A DNA stretch of 62,718 nt from Sphingobium sp. (GCA_017744605.1 JAGIAZ010000017.1:1-62718), one strand, 5' to 3'; numbered from the stretch's first letter, positions 16,687 through 25,348 are shown. The notes: generated from the letters alone by a model not told the origin. Made by a program: numbers and translations.

Positions 16687-17829
16687 ATGCTTCTTTCGCT
16701 CGAACTGCTGTCCGATCTGATCGGACAGATCTATGATTGTGCGCTCGATCCGGCGCTCTGGCCGGAGGTGCTGGCGAAGATCAACAGCCGGCTCGGCTTC
16801 TTGCAGGCGACACTTACGCTTCAGGCCATGCCCGGCGGGGTCGTGCTGCTCAGTGTCGCCAGCGGCATATCGGATGACCTGCTCGAGAGCAGCAGGCAAT
16901 ATGGACCGGCGGTCATCGCGGGCTGGGGCGGCCCGGCCCGCATCGCCGCGACGCCCATGGAAGAGCCGGTGCTGCTCAGCGAGGTGAATCCGGGCCTGTA
17001 CGACGGCAGCTGCGACAATGCCTTCCACCGCGAATGGTACCGGCCGCAGGGCCTCATCGACACCGCTGCCGTCGTGCTCACGCGCGATGGTCATTCGCTC
17101 GCTTCGATCAGCCTGACGCGCCATGAGAGCCAGGGGCCGATCGGCCTTGGCGAGATGGATGCGATCCGCCTGCTTGCGCCGCACCTGCGCCGCGCCGTCA
17201 CGATCAGCCGGCTGCTCGACGTGCGTGCGGTCGCCGCCGCGACCTTCGAATCCGTCATCGATCTCGCCGCCACGCCGATCCTGGTCACCGACGGCCAGCT
17301 CAATGTGCTGCATGCCAATGGCGCGGCGCAGGCCCTGCTCGACGCGCGCGATGCGCTGATGCTGGCCGGCGGGCGACTCGCGACCGCTCTCCCCGCAGCG
17401 ACGCAGGCGCTTGCCATGGCCGTCACGCAGGCGGCGCGGGACGAGGCGGGGATCGGCCGCCGGGGCCTGGGCATCCCGCTGCTCGCGAGCGACGGCACGG
17501 CGCGCGCCCTTCATGTGCTGCCCCTGCGTGGCGGCGCGCTGCGTCCGGGCCTCGTCAACCAGGCCGTGGCCGCCATCTTCGTGAGCAACGCCGCGCCCTA
17601 TACCGCCGATGCCGGCGGGCTCGTCGCGCAGCTCTTCGGCCTCAGCGGCGGCGAGGCGCGGGTGTTCGATCTGATCGCGCAGGGTCTCACGCCCGCCGAG
17701 ACGGCCGGGCGCCTCGGCATCGGCGTCAGCACGGTGCGCACGCACCTGCTGCATATCTTCGATAAGACCGGCGTGCGCCGCCAGGCCGATCTGGTCCGCA
17801 TGGCCGCGGGACTCGCCCTCTCTCACTGA
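16687..17829 (+). CDS. LuxR-family transcriptional regulator
   Basis: A 380-residue DNA-binding regulator. The C-terminal 65 residues form a LuxR helix-turn-helix: LSGGEARVFDLIAQGLTPAE, then TAGRLGIGVSTVRTHLLHIF and DKTGVRRQADLVRMA. The long N-terminal part begins LLSLELLSDLIGQIYDCALD and includes a helical region and a PAS-like stretch near 195-290 (SVIDLAATPILVTDGQLNVL), a layout common in sphingomonad LuxR proteins. No acyl-homoserine-lactone-binding domain was recognised. A longer ORF exists, but the ATG at 16687 begins the conserved part. It converges on the transaldolase gene, from which a bidirectional terminator separates it. Targets are unknown. Confidence 0.85.
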   Translation: MLLSLELLSDLIGQIYDCALDPALWPEVLAKINSRLGFLQATLTLQAMPGGVVLLSVASGISDDLLESSRQYGPAVIAGWGGPARIAATPMEEPVLLSEVNPGLYDGSCDNAFHREWYRPQGLIDTAAVVLTRDGHSLASISLTRHESQGPIGLGEMDAIRLLAPHLRRAVTISRLLDVRAVAAATFESVIDLAATPILVTDGQLNVLHANGAAQALLDARDALMLAGGRLATALPAATQALAMAVTQAARDEAGIGRRGLGIPLLASDGTARALHVLPLRGGALRPGLVNQAVAAIFVSNAAPYTADAGGLVAQLFGLSGGEARVFDLIAQGLTPAETAGRLGIGVSTVRTHLLHIFDKTGVRRQADLVRMAAGLALSH

Positions 17830-17978
17830 CCCGGGAAAGGACGAAGTGACGCGCTCCACCATCTGGTGGACGCCGCCGCCTTTTGGAGCATCTAGAAGGA
17901 CGCTCATGGCGTCCACGGTTCGCTTCGCCTTGGGCTGACGGCGTTCCGATGCCGGCGCGTGGGAATGCCGGCCTAAAG

Positions 17979-18015
17979 AGAAGGGCAGGCCACCGAGGGG
18001 GCCTGCCCTTCTTAT
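17979..18015. terminator. Bidirectional terminator
   Basis: AGAAGGGCAGGCC (17979-17991) pairs perfectly with GGCCTGCCCTTCT (18000-18012) across an eight-base loop, between the convergent luxR-type and transaldolase genes. Confidence 0.85.
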
Positions 18016-18048
18016 GTTCTTCCCGAAGGGAGGCCTTGGCCTTCCTCG

Positions 18049-19251
18049 TCAGCCTTCCATCGTCATCCGGACGAAGTCGACCGTCTGGCGCGTCGCCGCC
18101 GCGAACTCGGTCTCGGTCGCCTTGAACGAACCGAAATGCGCGAACTGGTCGGGCTTCATGCCTTCGAACTCATAGGCCTGGCGGAAGCTCGGCAGCTTCA
18201 GCAGCTTTTCGATGCTCGCCTTGTTGGGCTCGCGGTCGATGGCGTTTTTGTCGAAGGGCTCGAGATCGTCCTGCGCGGCCATCAGGCCGGCGATGTAGCT
18301 CGGCGGGCAGGTGTAGACCATGTCGCTGCCCGCATAATCCTGGATGTGGCGGCTCACCGTCTTGCCGGTGCGCTCGTCCTTCTCCACGCGCATCGAGCAC
18401 TGGAGCATCTTGGATGGGTGGTTGTTCTGCTTGCCCCAATGATAGGCGCGCTTGAGCACGGCTTCCTCGCCGTCGCGGATCTCGGGCAGGGTCAGCTCGA
18501 TGCCGCGCGCCTTGGCTTCCGTGCGCCAGTCGCCGAGTTCGCCCAGGCGGGCCGACATGTGGGTGATGACCGAGCGCCACCTGGAAAGGTCCACGCCCGC
18601 GGCGCGGGCGCGCTGCAGGCCGGCCGTCACCGCCGCCATGCAGCGCATATATTGCGGCACGGTGAAGCTGGTGGTGTTGTTGGTGGAGATGCCGCGCGCG
18701 GTCAGCTCCTCGAGCACCTCATAGCCTTCCTTCGAGCCGGGCAGCTTGACCATCACATTGGGGCCCTGCTCGTAGATGGAAAGGCCCTGCGCCAGCATCT
18801 TGTCGCCGTCGCGCACGAAGCGCGGGTCGACCTGGCCGGAGAGCATGCCATACTTCCCGCCGCTCTTGTCATAGACCGCGCGGATCGCGTCGGCGCCCTT
18901 CTTCACCAGGCCCAGATACAGCGTCCAGTAGACGCCCTCGACGTCCATGCCCGGATTGGCCTTGGCGATGGCGCGCACGTCGTCGGCCCATTGCTGCGGC
19001 GCCAGCTTGATCGCCTGCAGCGACAGCGGCGGATTGGTGGTCACGCCCCGGAAGCCCATCTCGCCCTTCTCGGCGATGATCTCGGCGTCCATCATGCGGG
19101 TCAGCGCGGCGTCCCAGTCGGCTTCCTTGCCCGCGGGGGCCTTGGCCAGGGTTTCCACGCGCCAGCTCGGGAAGATCAGCGGCGAGCTGTCCCACCAGAT
19201 TTCGGAGTCTGCGTTCGTTGCGGCGAGGTTTTCGAGGACGGTGTTTGTCAT
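18049..19251 (-). CDS. Transaldolase-family protein
   Basis: A 400-residue member of the transaldolase family, which moves a dihydroxyacetone unit between sugar phosphates in the pentose phosphate pathway. Family marks are GVTTNPPLSLQAIKLAP near residue 70, the likely Schiff-base lysine in NVMVKLPGSKEGYEVLEEL near 168, and GISTNNTTSFTVPQYMRCM. It is longer than TalB (about 317) or TalC (about 220), with extra sequence such as MLQCSMRVEKDERTGKTVSR near 290. True transaldolase activity is therefore likely but not certain. The ATG at 19249-19251 begins MTNTVLENLAAT. Confidence 0.75.
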   Translation of the reverse strand: MTNTVLENLAATNADSEIWWDSSPLIFPSWRVETLAKAPAGKEADWDAALTRMMDAEIIAEKGEMGFRGVTTNPPLSLQAIKLAPQQWADDVRAIAKANPGMDVEGVYWTLYLGLVKKGADAIRAVYDKSGGKYGMLSGQVDPRFVRDGDKMLAQGLSIYEQGPNVMVKLPGSKEGYEVLEELTARGISTNNTTSFTVPQYMRCMAAVTAGLQRARAAGVDLSRWRSVITHMSARLGELGDWRTEAKARGIELTLPEIRDGEEAVLKRAYHWGKQNNHPSKMLQCSMRVEKDERTGKTVSRHIQDYAGSDMVYTCPPSYIAGLMAAQDDLEPFDKNAIDREPNKASIEKLLKLPSFRQAYEFEGMKPDQFAHFGSFKATETEFAAATRQTVDFVRMTMEG

Positions 19252-19398
19252 AGTGGGCCCCAAATAGACGGATATGGCGGAAACGCCAGCCTATTCATCG
19301 TTGCGATGCGGCAAGCTCGCCTTGGGCGCGGCCCGTTGCAGCCATGCGTCAGCGGAGCGGGGGCACCGCCAACTCGGGGGCGGCCACGGCCGTGGAAC

Positions 19399-19421
19399 TT
19401 GACAAAGTTGACAGTGTCAGA
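19399..19421. promoter_or_regulatory. Possible operator upstream of transaldolase gene
   Basis: The sequence contains two TTGACA hexamers nine bases apart (19399 and 19408), the second within the palindrome TGACAGTGTCA (19409-19419). It lies about 150 bases upstream of the transaldolase start. It could be a regulator-binding site or a plus-strand -35 element; no partner -10 is evident. Confidence 0.3.
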
Positions 19422-19555
19422 CGAATTTTTTGGCCCCGTCGATCGGGACGGACCGGAAGGGTCGAGAAGCGTCCAGGCCTGCATGCGCGCAAGCTTCGGC
19501 ATGCCAAGGGCCCTGTAGGACAGCGCGTTTCGCGCCCGGCACTGAGAGCACCTGA

Positions 19556-19680
19556 AGCCCCTTCTCTTCAGAGGGGTTGGGGTGGTGCGGGGGCGGCGCA
19601 AGAGCGGCGTCGAATGATCGCAATGCGAGCGATGCTGGCGCATCGCCACCACCCCCTGCCCCTCCTCTGAAGAGGAGGGG
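19556..19680. repeat. Intergenic palindromic element, family A
   Basis: About 125 bases bounded by inverted arms: CCCCTTCTCTTCAGAGGGG at the left and CCCCTCCTCTGAAGAGGAGG at the right, each also self-complementary. Inside on the minus strand are GGTGGTGGCGATGCG and CAGCATCGCTCGC; the other end reads CACCACCCCAACCCC. Related copies are at 24467-24579 and 50209-50322. There is no ORF inside. The full gap of 541 bases between the transaldolase and helicase genes holds only this, the element at 19706 and the possible operator at 19399. Confidence 0.8.
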
Positions 19681-19705
19681 AGAAATGTCCTATCAGCCAA
19701 ATTCC

Positions 19706-19771
19706 GTCACCCCGGCGAAGGCCGGGGTCCATGCGACGATGCGGTGGATCCCGGCCTTCGCCGGGATGAAG
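19706..19771. repeat. Intergenic palindrome pair, CCCCGGCGAAGGCCGGGG family
   Basis: GTCACCCCGGCGAAGGCCGG (19706-19725) faces ATCCCGGCCTTCGCCGGGAT (19748-19767). It sits just after the stop of the helicase gene and could act as its terminator. Confidence 0.75.
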
Positions 19772-19792
19772 GGAAAGGGTGAGGTAGGCCTG

Positions 19793-21805
19793 TCAGCCCT
19801 CGCGACGGCCGCCCTGCTTGGGTCTGAAGCCGCGCGGACCGCCGGGACGGCCGGCACCCTCGGGACGCGGACCGCGATGACCCTCGCCGCCGCGACGCTC
19901 CTGCTGGACGCCGTGGCGCTGGATCGGACGGTCGCCGCCGCGTGCCTCGTTGCGGTCAGTGCCATGGGCCTGACCGTGGCGGGCGGGCTGGCCGCCCTGC
20001 CTGTGCCGCTGCGCATCGCCGCGCTGCCCATCGCCCTGTGCGCCGGACCGCTCGGGGCGGCCGTGGCGCGGGGTATCGTCACGGCGTTCGGGGCGCCCGT
20101 CCTGGCGCGTCCGCTGGTCGGGACGGCCGTTGCGCTGGAAGTCGCCGCGCTCCTGGCGCTCGCCATGGGCCGGGCGCGCATGGTCGCCCCGGGCAGGCCG
20201 GGCCTGCCCGGCGCCCTCTCCGCGCCGCTCCGGCCGCGCGCCGTCGGCGCGCTCGGGCCGGCGATGGCGCGGGCCGTCCTCGGCGTGGCGCTCGTGATGA
20301 TGGGGCCGCTCGCCGTGCACCGGACGCTCGGCGCGCTCATGACGCGTCGAATCGCCGCTGCGATGTTCGTGGCGCGGGCCACGCGCCGGGCGCTCGCCGC
20401 GTGCCTCGGCATGATTGGGGGCATGGCGCGGCGCCTCGTCGCGCCCGCTGGGCCCGACCGGCGGCGTCCAGCCGCCCACTTCCTCGATGCGGTCGCGACC
20501 GCCACGGCCATCCTGCCGGCGTCCGTCGCGTGCGGGCCGCTGTCCGCCCTGCGGACGCGCACCGCGTCCCGGCGCACCTCGCCGATCGCCCGCGCCGCGC
20601 TCCGGCGTCTCCACCGGTAGCGCCTTGCGCGCGGGCAAGGGAAGCCGCGAGGCCTCCTTCGCGAAGTCCTCGGGCAGCGGCATGATGTCGAGCTTCACCC
20701 GCGTCAGCTTCTCGATGTCGCGCAGATAGGGCTTCTCGTCCGGCGCCACGAAGCTCATCGAGATGCCGTCCGCACCCGCGCGCGCCGTGCGGCCGATGCG
20801 GTGGACATATTGCTCGGGCACATTGGGCAGCTCGAAGTTGAACACATGGCTCACGCCCGGAATGTCGATGCCGCGCGCCGCGATGTCGGTCGCGACCAGC
20901 ACCGGCACTTCGCCGGTCCGGAAGCCCTTGATCGCCGCCGTGCGCTGGCCCTGGCTCTTGTTGCCATGGATGGCGGCGGCCGCGATCTTCGCGGTCATCA
21001 GATGCTTCACCACGCGATCCGCGCCATGCTTGGTGCGGGTGAAGACGAGCGCCCGGTCGATGCTGCCGTCGGCGAACCCGCCGCGCAGCCGCAGCGTCAG
21101 CAGCGCCTGCTTCTCGCTCTGGTTGATCATCGTCGCATATTGCTCGACGCGCTCGGCCGTCGTCGACTGCGGCGCCACCTCGACCCGCACAGGATCGTTG
21201 ATGAACTGCTTGCCCAGTTCCGCGATCGACTGCGGCATGGTCGCGGAGAAGAACAGGCTCTGCCGCTCGGCGGGTAGCATCTTGGCGATGCGCTTCAGCG
21301 GCACGATGAAGCCCAGGTCCATCATCTGGTCGGCCTCGTCGAGCACGAAGATCTCGACATTGCGCAGCGTCAGCGCGCGCTGGTCGATCAGGTCGAGCAG
21401 GCGGCCCGGCGTCGCGACGAGGATGTCGCAGCCCGGCACCAGCGCCCGCGCCTGCTTGCCGACGGGCACGCCGCCGAAGATGCACTGGACGCTGAGATTG
21501 AGATACTTGGCATAGCCCTTCATGTTCTCGGCGATCTGCGCCGCCAGCTCACGCGTGGGCGAGAGCACCAGCATGCGGCAGGACGCGGCCTTGCGCGGCT
21601 GCGGATTGGCGGCGAGGCGATGGATCGAGGGCAGCGAGAAGGCCGCCGTCTTGCCGGTGCCGGTCTGGGCGATGCCCAGGAGGTCGCGGCCCTCGAGCAG
21701 CGCGGGAATGGCCTGGCGCTGGATCGGCGTCGGGTCGGAATAGCCCTTGGTGCCAAGCGCGCGCAGGACGGGCTCGGCAAGACCGAGCTCTTCAAAATAA
21801 GACAT
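19793..21805 (-). CDS. DEAD-box RNA helicase, RhlE-like, with long disordered tail
   Basis: An ATP-dependent RNA helicase of 670 residues. The core (about 1-375) has all motifs: GYSDPTPIQRQAIP (Q motif, near 21), AQTGTGKT (46-53), SPTRELAAQI, TPGRLLDL, VLDEADQMMDLGF, the SAT motif in FFSATMP, and YVHRIGRTARAGADG near 340. After about residue 395 comes a 270-residue tail made almost only of Arg, Gly, Pro, Glu, Asp, His and Ala, with repeats such as ARPQGG, GERPHHHERH and RPEGAGRPGGPRG. Such basic tails bind RNA without sequence preference and can drive condensation. Likely roles are ribosome assembly and mRNA decay in the cold. The ATG at 21805 begins MSYFEELGLAEP. Confidence 0.9.
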   Translation of the reverse strand: MSYFEELGLAEPVLRALGTKGYSDPTPIQRQAIPALLEGRDLLGIAQTGTGKTAAFSLPSIHRLAANPQPRKAASCRMLVLSPTRELAAQIAENMKGYAKYLNLSVQCIFGGVPVGKQARALVPGCDILVATPGRLLDLIDQRALTLRNVEIFVLDEADQMMDLGFIVPLKRIAKMLPAERQSLFFSATMPQSIAELGKQFINDPVRVEVAPQSTTAERVEQYATMINQSEKQALLTLRLRGGFADGSIDRALVFTRTKHGADRVVKHLMTAKIAAAAIHGNKSQGQRTAAIKGFRTGEVPVLVATDIAARGIDIPGVSHVFNFELPNVPEQYVHRIGRTARAGADGISMSFVAPDEKPYLRDIEKLTRVKLDIMPLPEDFAKEASRLPLPARKALPVETPERGAGDRRGAPGRGARPQGGQRPARDGRRQDGRGGRDRIEEVGGWTPPVGPSGRDEAPRHAPNHAEARGERPARGPRHEHRSGDSTRHERAERPVHGERPHHHERHAEDGPRHRRPERADGARPERRGEGAGQARPARGDHARPAHGERQERGDFQRNGRPDQRTRQDGRPERRDDTPRHGRPERSGAQGDGQRGDAQRHRQGGQPARHGQAHGTDRNEARGGDRPIQRHGVQQERRGGEGHRGPRPEGAGRPGGPRGFRPKQGGRREG

Positions 21806-22083
21806 GGGTATTGTGTACTTTCAAATGCGGCTTCGGCGCGCTGCATGAAGGGCGCGCGCGAGCAGGGTGCTTTCGATGCGACCCTGCGTGATAAAGGAAG
21901 CCTGGCGATGGTTCGCTGATCGTCGCCGGAGCGGTCTCGCTCTCAGGCGGACCTCACGCTGCACCGGACTGCGTCAGGGCTGAGCCCGCGCATCGATCGG
22001 GGGTGCATTTAGTGTGCGGCGCAGCATTTGGCAAGGGGTACTGTTTCAATGACAACAACGTCGAGTTCGGATAGTTGTACCAG

Positions 22084-23226
22084 ATGCCTACATTGACCGA
22101 CATCGAGCTTTCAAAAATCATTGATGCTGGCGACTTAGGCCTCATCACAATTGATACCAATATTTTTCATCGGTTTGGCTATGACTTAACGTCGCCCTCT
22201 CTCACCGCCTTGGGACAGTTTGCAAAATCGCCCATAGCGTTCGTTCTCCCCGACATTATTGAGGGAGAAGTGAGAAATCGAATGTCCGGAAATTCGATTT
22301 CGGCAACTGCTCAGCTTCGATCAGCTTTGCGTGATTTCCGAAAGGCGCGCCGTCCGTCGGCTAAAGTCTTGGCCGACGTGGAAGCTCTTTTGGGTGTCGG
22401 CGACGACATTAATGCCGACGTGCAGGGCCGATGGACGGCATTCGTGGATGCAACGAATGCGGAAATGCTTACGGCGGGGGAGTATCTGAATAGCGACGCG
22501 CTTGTCGCGAGCTATTTTGGGACGAAGCCTCCTTTTGAGGCCAACGAGGAGAAGAAGGCGGAGTTTCCTGACGCCATTGCCTTGCTGGAATTGGAGGCGC
22601 GCGGAGAGCGTGACCAAAAATACGTGCTTGCCGTGAGCAAGGACAAGGGTTGGAGCGCCTTTGCAAATGATGCGAAGTGGCTAATCATCCGGGACGAGTT
22701 GCCTGTGGCCCTCGGGTTCTTCCATCGAGCCGATGGCTACGTTGTTGGTCGTGCAGTAACTATGCTGGAGGATGCCGAGAAATTTGCGCTTGCGGACGAT
22801 TTTGATCGTGAGGTCGTTAAGTTTGTAGATAATATAAATCCACTTATCGAAGCAGATTCATTCCTTTTCTTCGATGCAGACTTTGTGAGTGCAGAATATG
22901 AAGGGCGGGATGCCGTTCAAGAGCACGACGTAACAATTATTGACTCCGATAAAGACTCAGTCACGCTTGCTTTTGACGCCATCTTGAAGGTAAATATTAC
23001 AGCAGAGTTCTCGTTTTCGATTCACGATTCAATCGACGATGACTACCTGACCCTGGGTACAACCGAAGTATCTCGCGTCGTGGAAGTAGAATCGCATGTG
23101 GTTATGAAAGTTGCGCGAGAAAGCGGGCCAGAAGATGGCGCTATCTCGCTTGAGATAGAGACGCCTCGTTTTGTTCGAGTCGATTTTGGAGAAGTCGAAC
23201 CCGACATGCAGCCGGACGAAGATTGA
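22084..23226 (+). CDS. PIN-like domain (DUF4935-type) protein
   Basis: A 380-residue protein whose start (GLITIDTNIFHRFGYDL, then FVLPDIIEGEVRNRM near residue 60) fits a PIN nuclease-like domain of the DUF4935 kind, with acidic residues at the expected DTN and later FPDAIALLELEARGE and LAVSKDKGW positions. The C-terminal 150 residues are acidic and beta-rich (HDVTIIDSDKDSVTLAF) without a known domain. PIN domains are usually RNases, often in toxins or defence. Composition is clearly less GC-rich than either neighbour and codon use differs (many ATT, TTT, AAA), which suggests acquisition. It stands alone between the helicase promoter and the 3' end of bcerS, with no antitoxin-like partner. A TTG at 22075 could also start it. 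Confidence 0.7.
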   Translation: MPTLTDIELSKIIDAGDLGLITIDTNIFHRFGYDLTSPSLTALGQFAKSPIAFVLPDIIEGEVRNRMSGNSISATAQLRSALRDFRKARRPSAKVLADVEALLGVGDDINADVQGRWTAFVDATNAEMLTAGEYLNSDALVASYFGTKPPFEANEEKKAEFPDAIALLELEARGERDQKYVLAVSKDKGWSAFANDAKWLIIRDELPVALGFFHRADGYVVGRAVTMLEDAEKFALADDFDREVVKFVDNINPLIEADSFLFFDADFVSAEYEGRDAVQEHDVTIIDSDKDSVTLAFDAILKVNITAEFSFSIHDSIDDDYLTLGTTEVSRVVEVESHVVMKVARESGPEDGAISLEIETPRFVRVDFGEVEPDMQPDED

Positions 23227-23233
23227 TCGTCTC

Positions 23234-24391
23234 TCACAACCCCTTCCGATAAATCACATAGCTCTTGTTGATCCGGCTATCGATCGCGTCCGCAATCGCG
23301 ACCATTCCCTGGTTGTCCTCCAGGATCCAGCCGATCTCGCCGCGGGTGGCGCCGTATTTCTCGACCGAGGCCCGGCGGATATATTCGATCATCATGAAGG
23401 CGAGCTGGCTGGCCATGCGGCTGGCCTGCAGCTTCTTGACCACGCCCATCAGCGGCACGCGCATGGTGCGGCACTTGGGGCGCTGCAGCCACCAGAGCAG
23501 CTTGGCCCAGTTGAACGGGAAGAGGCTGCCGTTCATGCCCTTCAGCGGCTCGTTGAGGTCCGGCAGCGTCATCATGAAGGCGACGGGTTCGCCGTCCAGC
23601 TCCGCGATGCGGATCAGGTCCTCGAAGACGATGGGCTTGAGCTTCTTGCCGGTGAAGGCCACTTCGCTGTCGGTGATCGGCACGAAGCCCCAATTGTTGC
23701 CCCAGGCGTCGTTGAGGATGGAGAGGATGATCGCCGCTTCCCGGTCGAACTTCGACTTGTCGACCTTGCGGATGTTGATGCGCGGGTTCTTCTCGCCGGA
23801 CTGGACGATGCGCTGGATCAGCGGCGGGAAATCCTGGGTGATGTCGAGCTCATAGGTGTTGAGCGTCTTGACCGGCTCATAACCCGCCGCCTCGATCCAG
23901 GCCTGATATTCGGGGCGGTTGTGGCCCATCATCACCGTCGGCGGATGGTCGTGACCCTTCACCAGCAGGCCCGGCTCCTCCCAGATGGAGAGCGAGATCG
24001 GCCCCAGCACATGGGTCATGCCCTGGGCGCGGAGCCAGTCCTCGGCGGTCTTGATGAGCGCGGCGGCGGTCTCGCCGTCCTTCGCCTCGAACAGGCCGAA
24101 ATTGCCCGTGCCCGGCCCCATGCCCTGCTCGGGCGGCATGGAGAGCGCCTGCTTGTCGTAATGCGCGCTGATCCGGCCCATGACCTCGCTGCCCCGGCGG
24201 GCGAGGAAATATTGGTGCTCGGCATGCTCGTGGAACGGGTTCTTGCCCGGCGTCAGCAGCCCGTAGATCTCGTCCTTGAGCTGCGGCACCCAGGCGGGAT
24301 CGTCCTTGTAGATGTCCCACTGCAGGTCGACGAAGGCCTTGAGGTCGGCCTTGCCGGAGACGGGCGAAATGACGAGATCGGATGCGGCCAC
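23234..24391 (-). CDS. bcerS: Probable bacterial ceramide synthase (GNAT-like)
   Basis: A 385-residue protein that automatic pipelines usually call dATP pyrophosphohydrolase. It has no Nudix motif; the fold reads as a GNAT-like acyltransferase. Landmarks are DLQWDIYKDDPAWVPQLKDE near residue 22, GRISAHYDKQ near 72, GPISLSIWEEPGLLVKGHDH near 130, and WILEDNQGMVAIADAI near 355. In Caulobacter a gene with this type of annotation was shown to acylate the 3-keto-sphingoid base, so it is the bacterial ceramide synthase. Here it lies 7 kb from spt-acpR-cerR, in agreement. The start is GTG at 24389-24391 with GGGGAG six bases upstream. Identity with bcerS is inferred from family memory and context. 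Confidence 0.65.
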   Translation of the reverse strand: MAASDLVISPVSGKADLKAFVDLQWDIYKDDPAWVPQLKDEIYGLLTPGKNPFHEHAEHQYFLARRGSEVMGRISAHYDKQALSMPPEQGMGPGTGNFGLFEAKDGETAAALIKTAEDWLRAQGMTHVLGPISLSIWEEPGLLVKGHDHPPTVMMGHNRPEYQAWIEAAGYEPVKTLNTYELDITQDFPPLIQRIVQSGEKNPRINIRKVDKSKFDREAAIILSILNDAWGNNWGFVPITDSEVAFTGKKLKPIVFEDLIRIAELDGEPVAFMMTLPDLNEPLKGMNGSLFPFNWAKLLWWLQRPKCRTMRVPLMGVVKKLQASRMASQLAFMMIEYIRRASVEKYGATRGEIGWILEDNQGMVAIADAIDSRINKSYVIYRKGL

Positions 24392-24466
24392 GAGCGGCTC
24401 CCCACGAATAGGATGTGGCGCAGCAGGTGCGGCGCAGGGGGTGGGTTGTCAAGCGCCGCAAAATCA

Positions 24467-24579
24467 CCCCTCCTCTTCAGAGGAGGGGACGGGGGTGGTG
24501 GCGATGCGCAGCATCGCTCACGAAGCGAAATTCGCCGCGTCGCTAACACCACCCCAACCCCTCCTCTGAAGAGGAGGGG
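24467..24579. repeat. Intergenic palindromic element, family A
   Basis: The arms are CCCCTCCTCTTCAGAGGAGG (from 24467) and its complement ending at 24579. The interior contains GGTGGTGGCGATGCGCAGCA, a CGAAGCGAAATTCGCCGCG segment and ACACCACCCCAACCCC. The GATGCGCAGCATCG core is shared exactly with the copy at 50209. Confidence 0.85.
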
Positions 24580-24585
24580 CTATCA

Positions 24586-25317
24586 TCATGCCTCGTCCGC
24601 CCCCTCGACCGCGCCCCGCTCCTGCAACCGCGCGCCGGCCCAGGCGAGCAACCCCGCCCAGCTCGCGCCGAACATCCAGCCCATCAGCACGTCGGTCGGC
24701 CAGTGTACGCCCAGATACAGCCGCGAGAGGCCGATCAGAAAAGTCAGCCCCATGCCGACGGCGAGGATATAGAGCCGCGCCCCGCGCCCCTTCTGCCCGC
24801 GCGCCAGCAGCGCCGCCATGGTGAGATAGACCACCGCCGAATTCATCGCATGGCCGCTCGGGAAGCTCGCCGTCTGCACGTCGACGAGATGCGCCACCAC
24901 GTCCGGCCGCGCCCGCGCGAAGGCGAGCTTGAGGATGACGCTGGCGCCGATGCCGGTCACGATGCCCGCGCCGAGCAGCGCCGCGAGATGCCGCTTCCCC
25001 GCCGCGACCAGGAAGCCCACGCCGAGGAGAGCGACCAGCGCAAGCAGCGCGTTGTTGCCGAGCGCGGTCACGTCCAGCATGAACTGGCGCAGGCCCGTGC
25101 GCAGCGCATCGCTCCCCTCCGTCGCCGTCCGCAGCGCGATCAGGATCGCGCGGTCATAGGCGAGCGTGTCGCCCTCGGCGATCTCGGAGCATGCCTTGAG
25201 CACCAGCAGGAGCAGCGCGCTCGCACCCAGCATCAGCCAGAGCAGCTTCGCTTCCGGCCATCGCACGGCCTGCCGCAGGAGTGAGGGGAGGCGCATCGGC
25301 GGATCTTGCATGAACAT
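24586..25317 (-). CDS. PAP2-family lipid phosphatase
   Basis: A 243-residue inner-membrane phosphatase of the PAP2 superfamily. The three-part signature is complete: KLAFARARP, SFPSGHAMNSAVVY and SRLYLGVHWPTDVLMGW, whose His and Arg residues form the active site facing the periplasm. Five or six membrane helices surround it. Such enzymes hydrolyse phosphatidic acid, undecaprenyl pyrophosphate or sphingoid/ceramide phosphates; the position next to bcerS makes a sphingolipid role worth testing. The start is uncertain: ATG codons occur at 25344, 25317, 25311 and 25296 and none has a clear ribosome binding site; the 25317 codon is used here. Confidence 0.85.
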   Translation of the reverse strand: MFMQDPPMRLPSLLRQAVRWPEAKLLWLMLGASALLLLVLKACSEIAEGDTLAYDRAILIALRTATEGSDALRTGLRQFMLDVTALGNNALLALVALLGVGFLVAAGKRHLAALLGAGIVTGIGASVILKLAFARARPDVVAHLVDVQTASFPSGHAMNSAVVYLTMAALLARGQKGRGARLYILAVGMGLTFLIGLSRLYLGVHWPTDVLMGWMFGASWAGLLAWAGARLQERGAVEGADEA

Positions 25318-25348
25318 CGGCGGCGGGACAACGCCGCCTCGCATATAT

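Noticed and set aside
19577..20620. Plus-strand frame of 347 codons opposite the helicase tail, with hydrophobic Ala/Leu/Val runs
   Set aside because: It looks like a membrane protein but is the complement of the Arg/Gly-rich tail; the helicase frame has the correct start, motifs and continuity.
22075..22083. TTG start for the PIN gene
   Set aside because: Rare start codon without a clear ribosome binding site; the ATG nine bases later is preferred.
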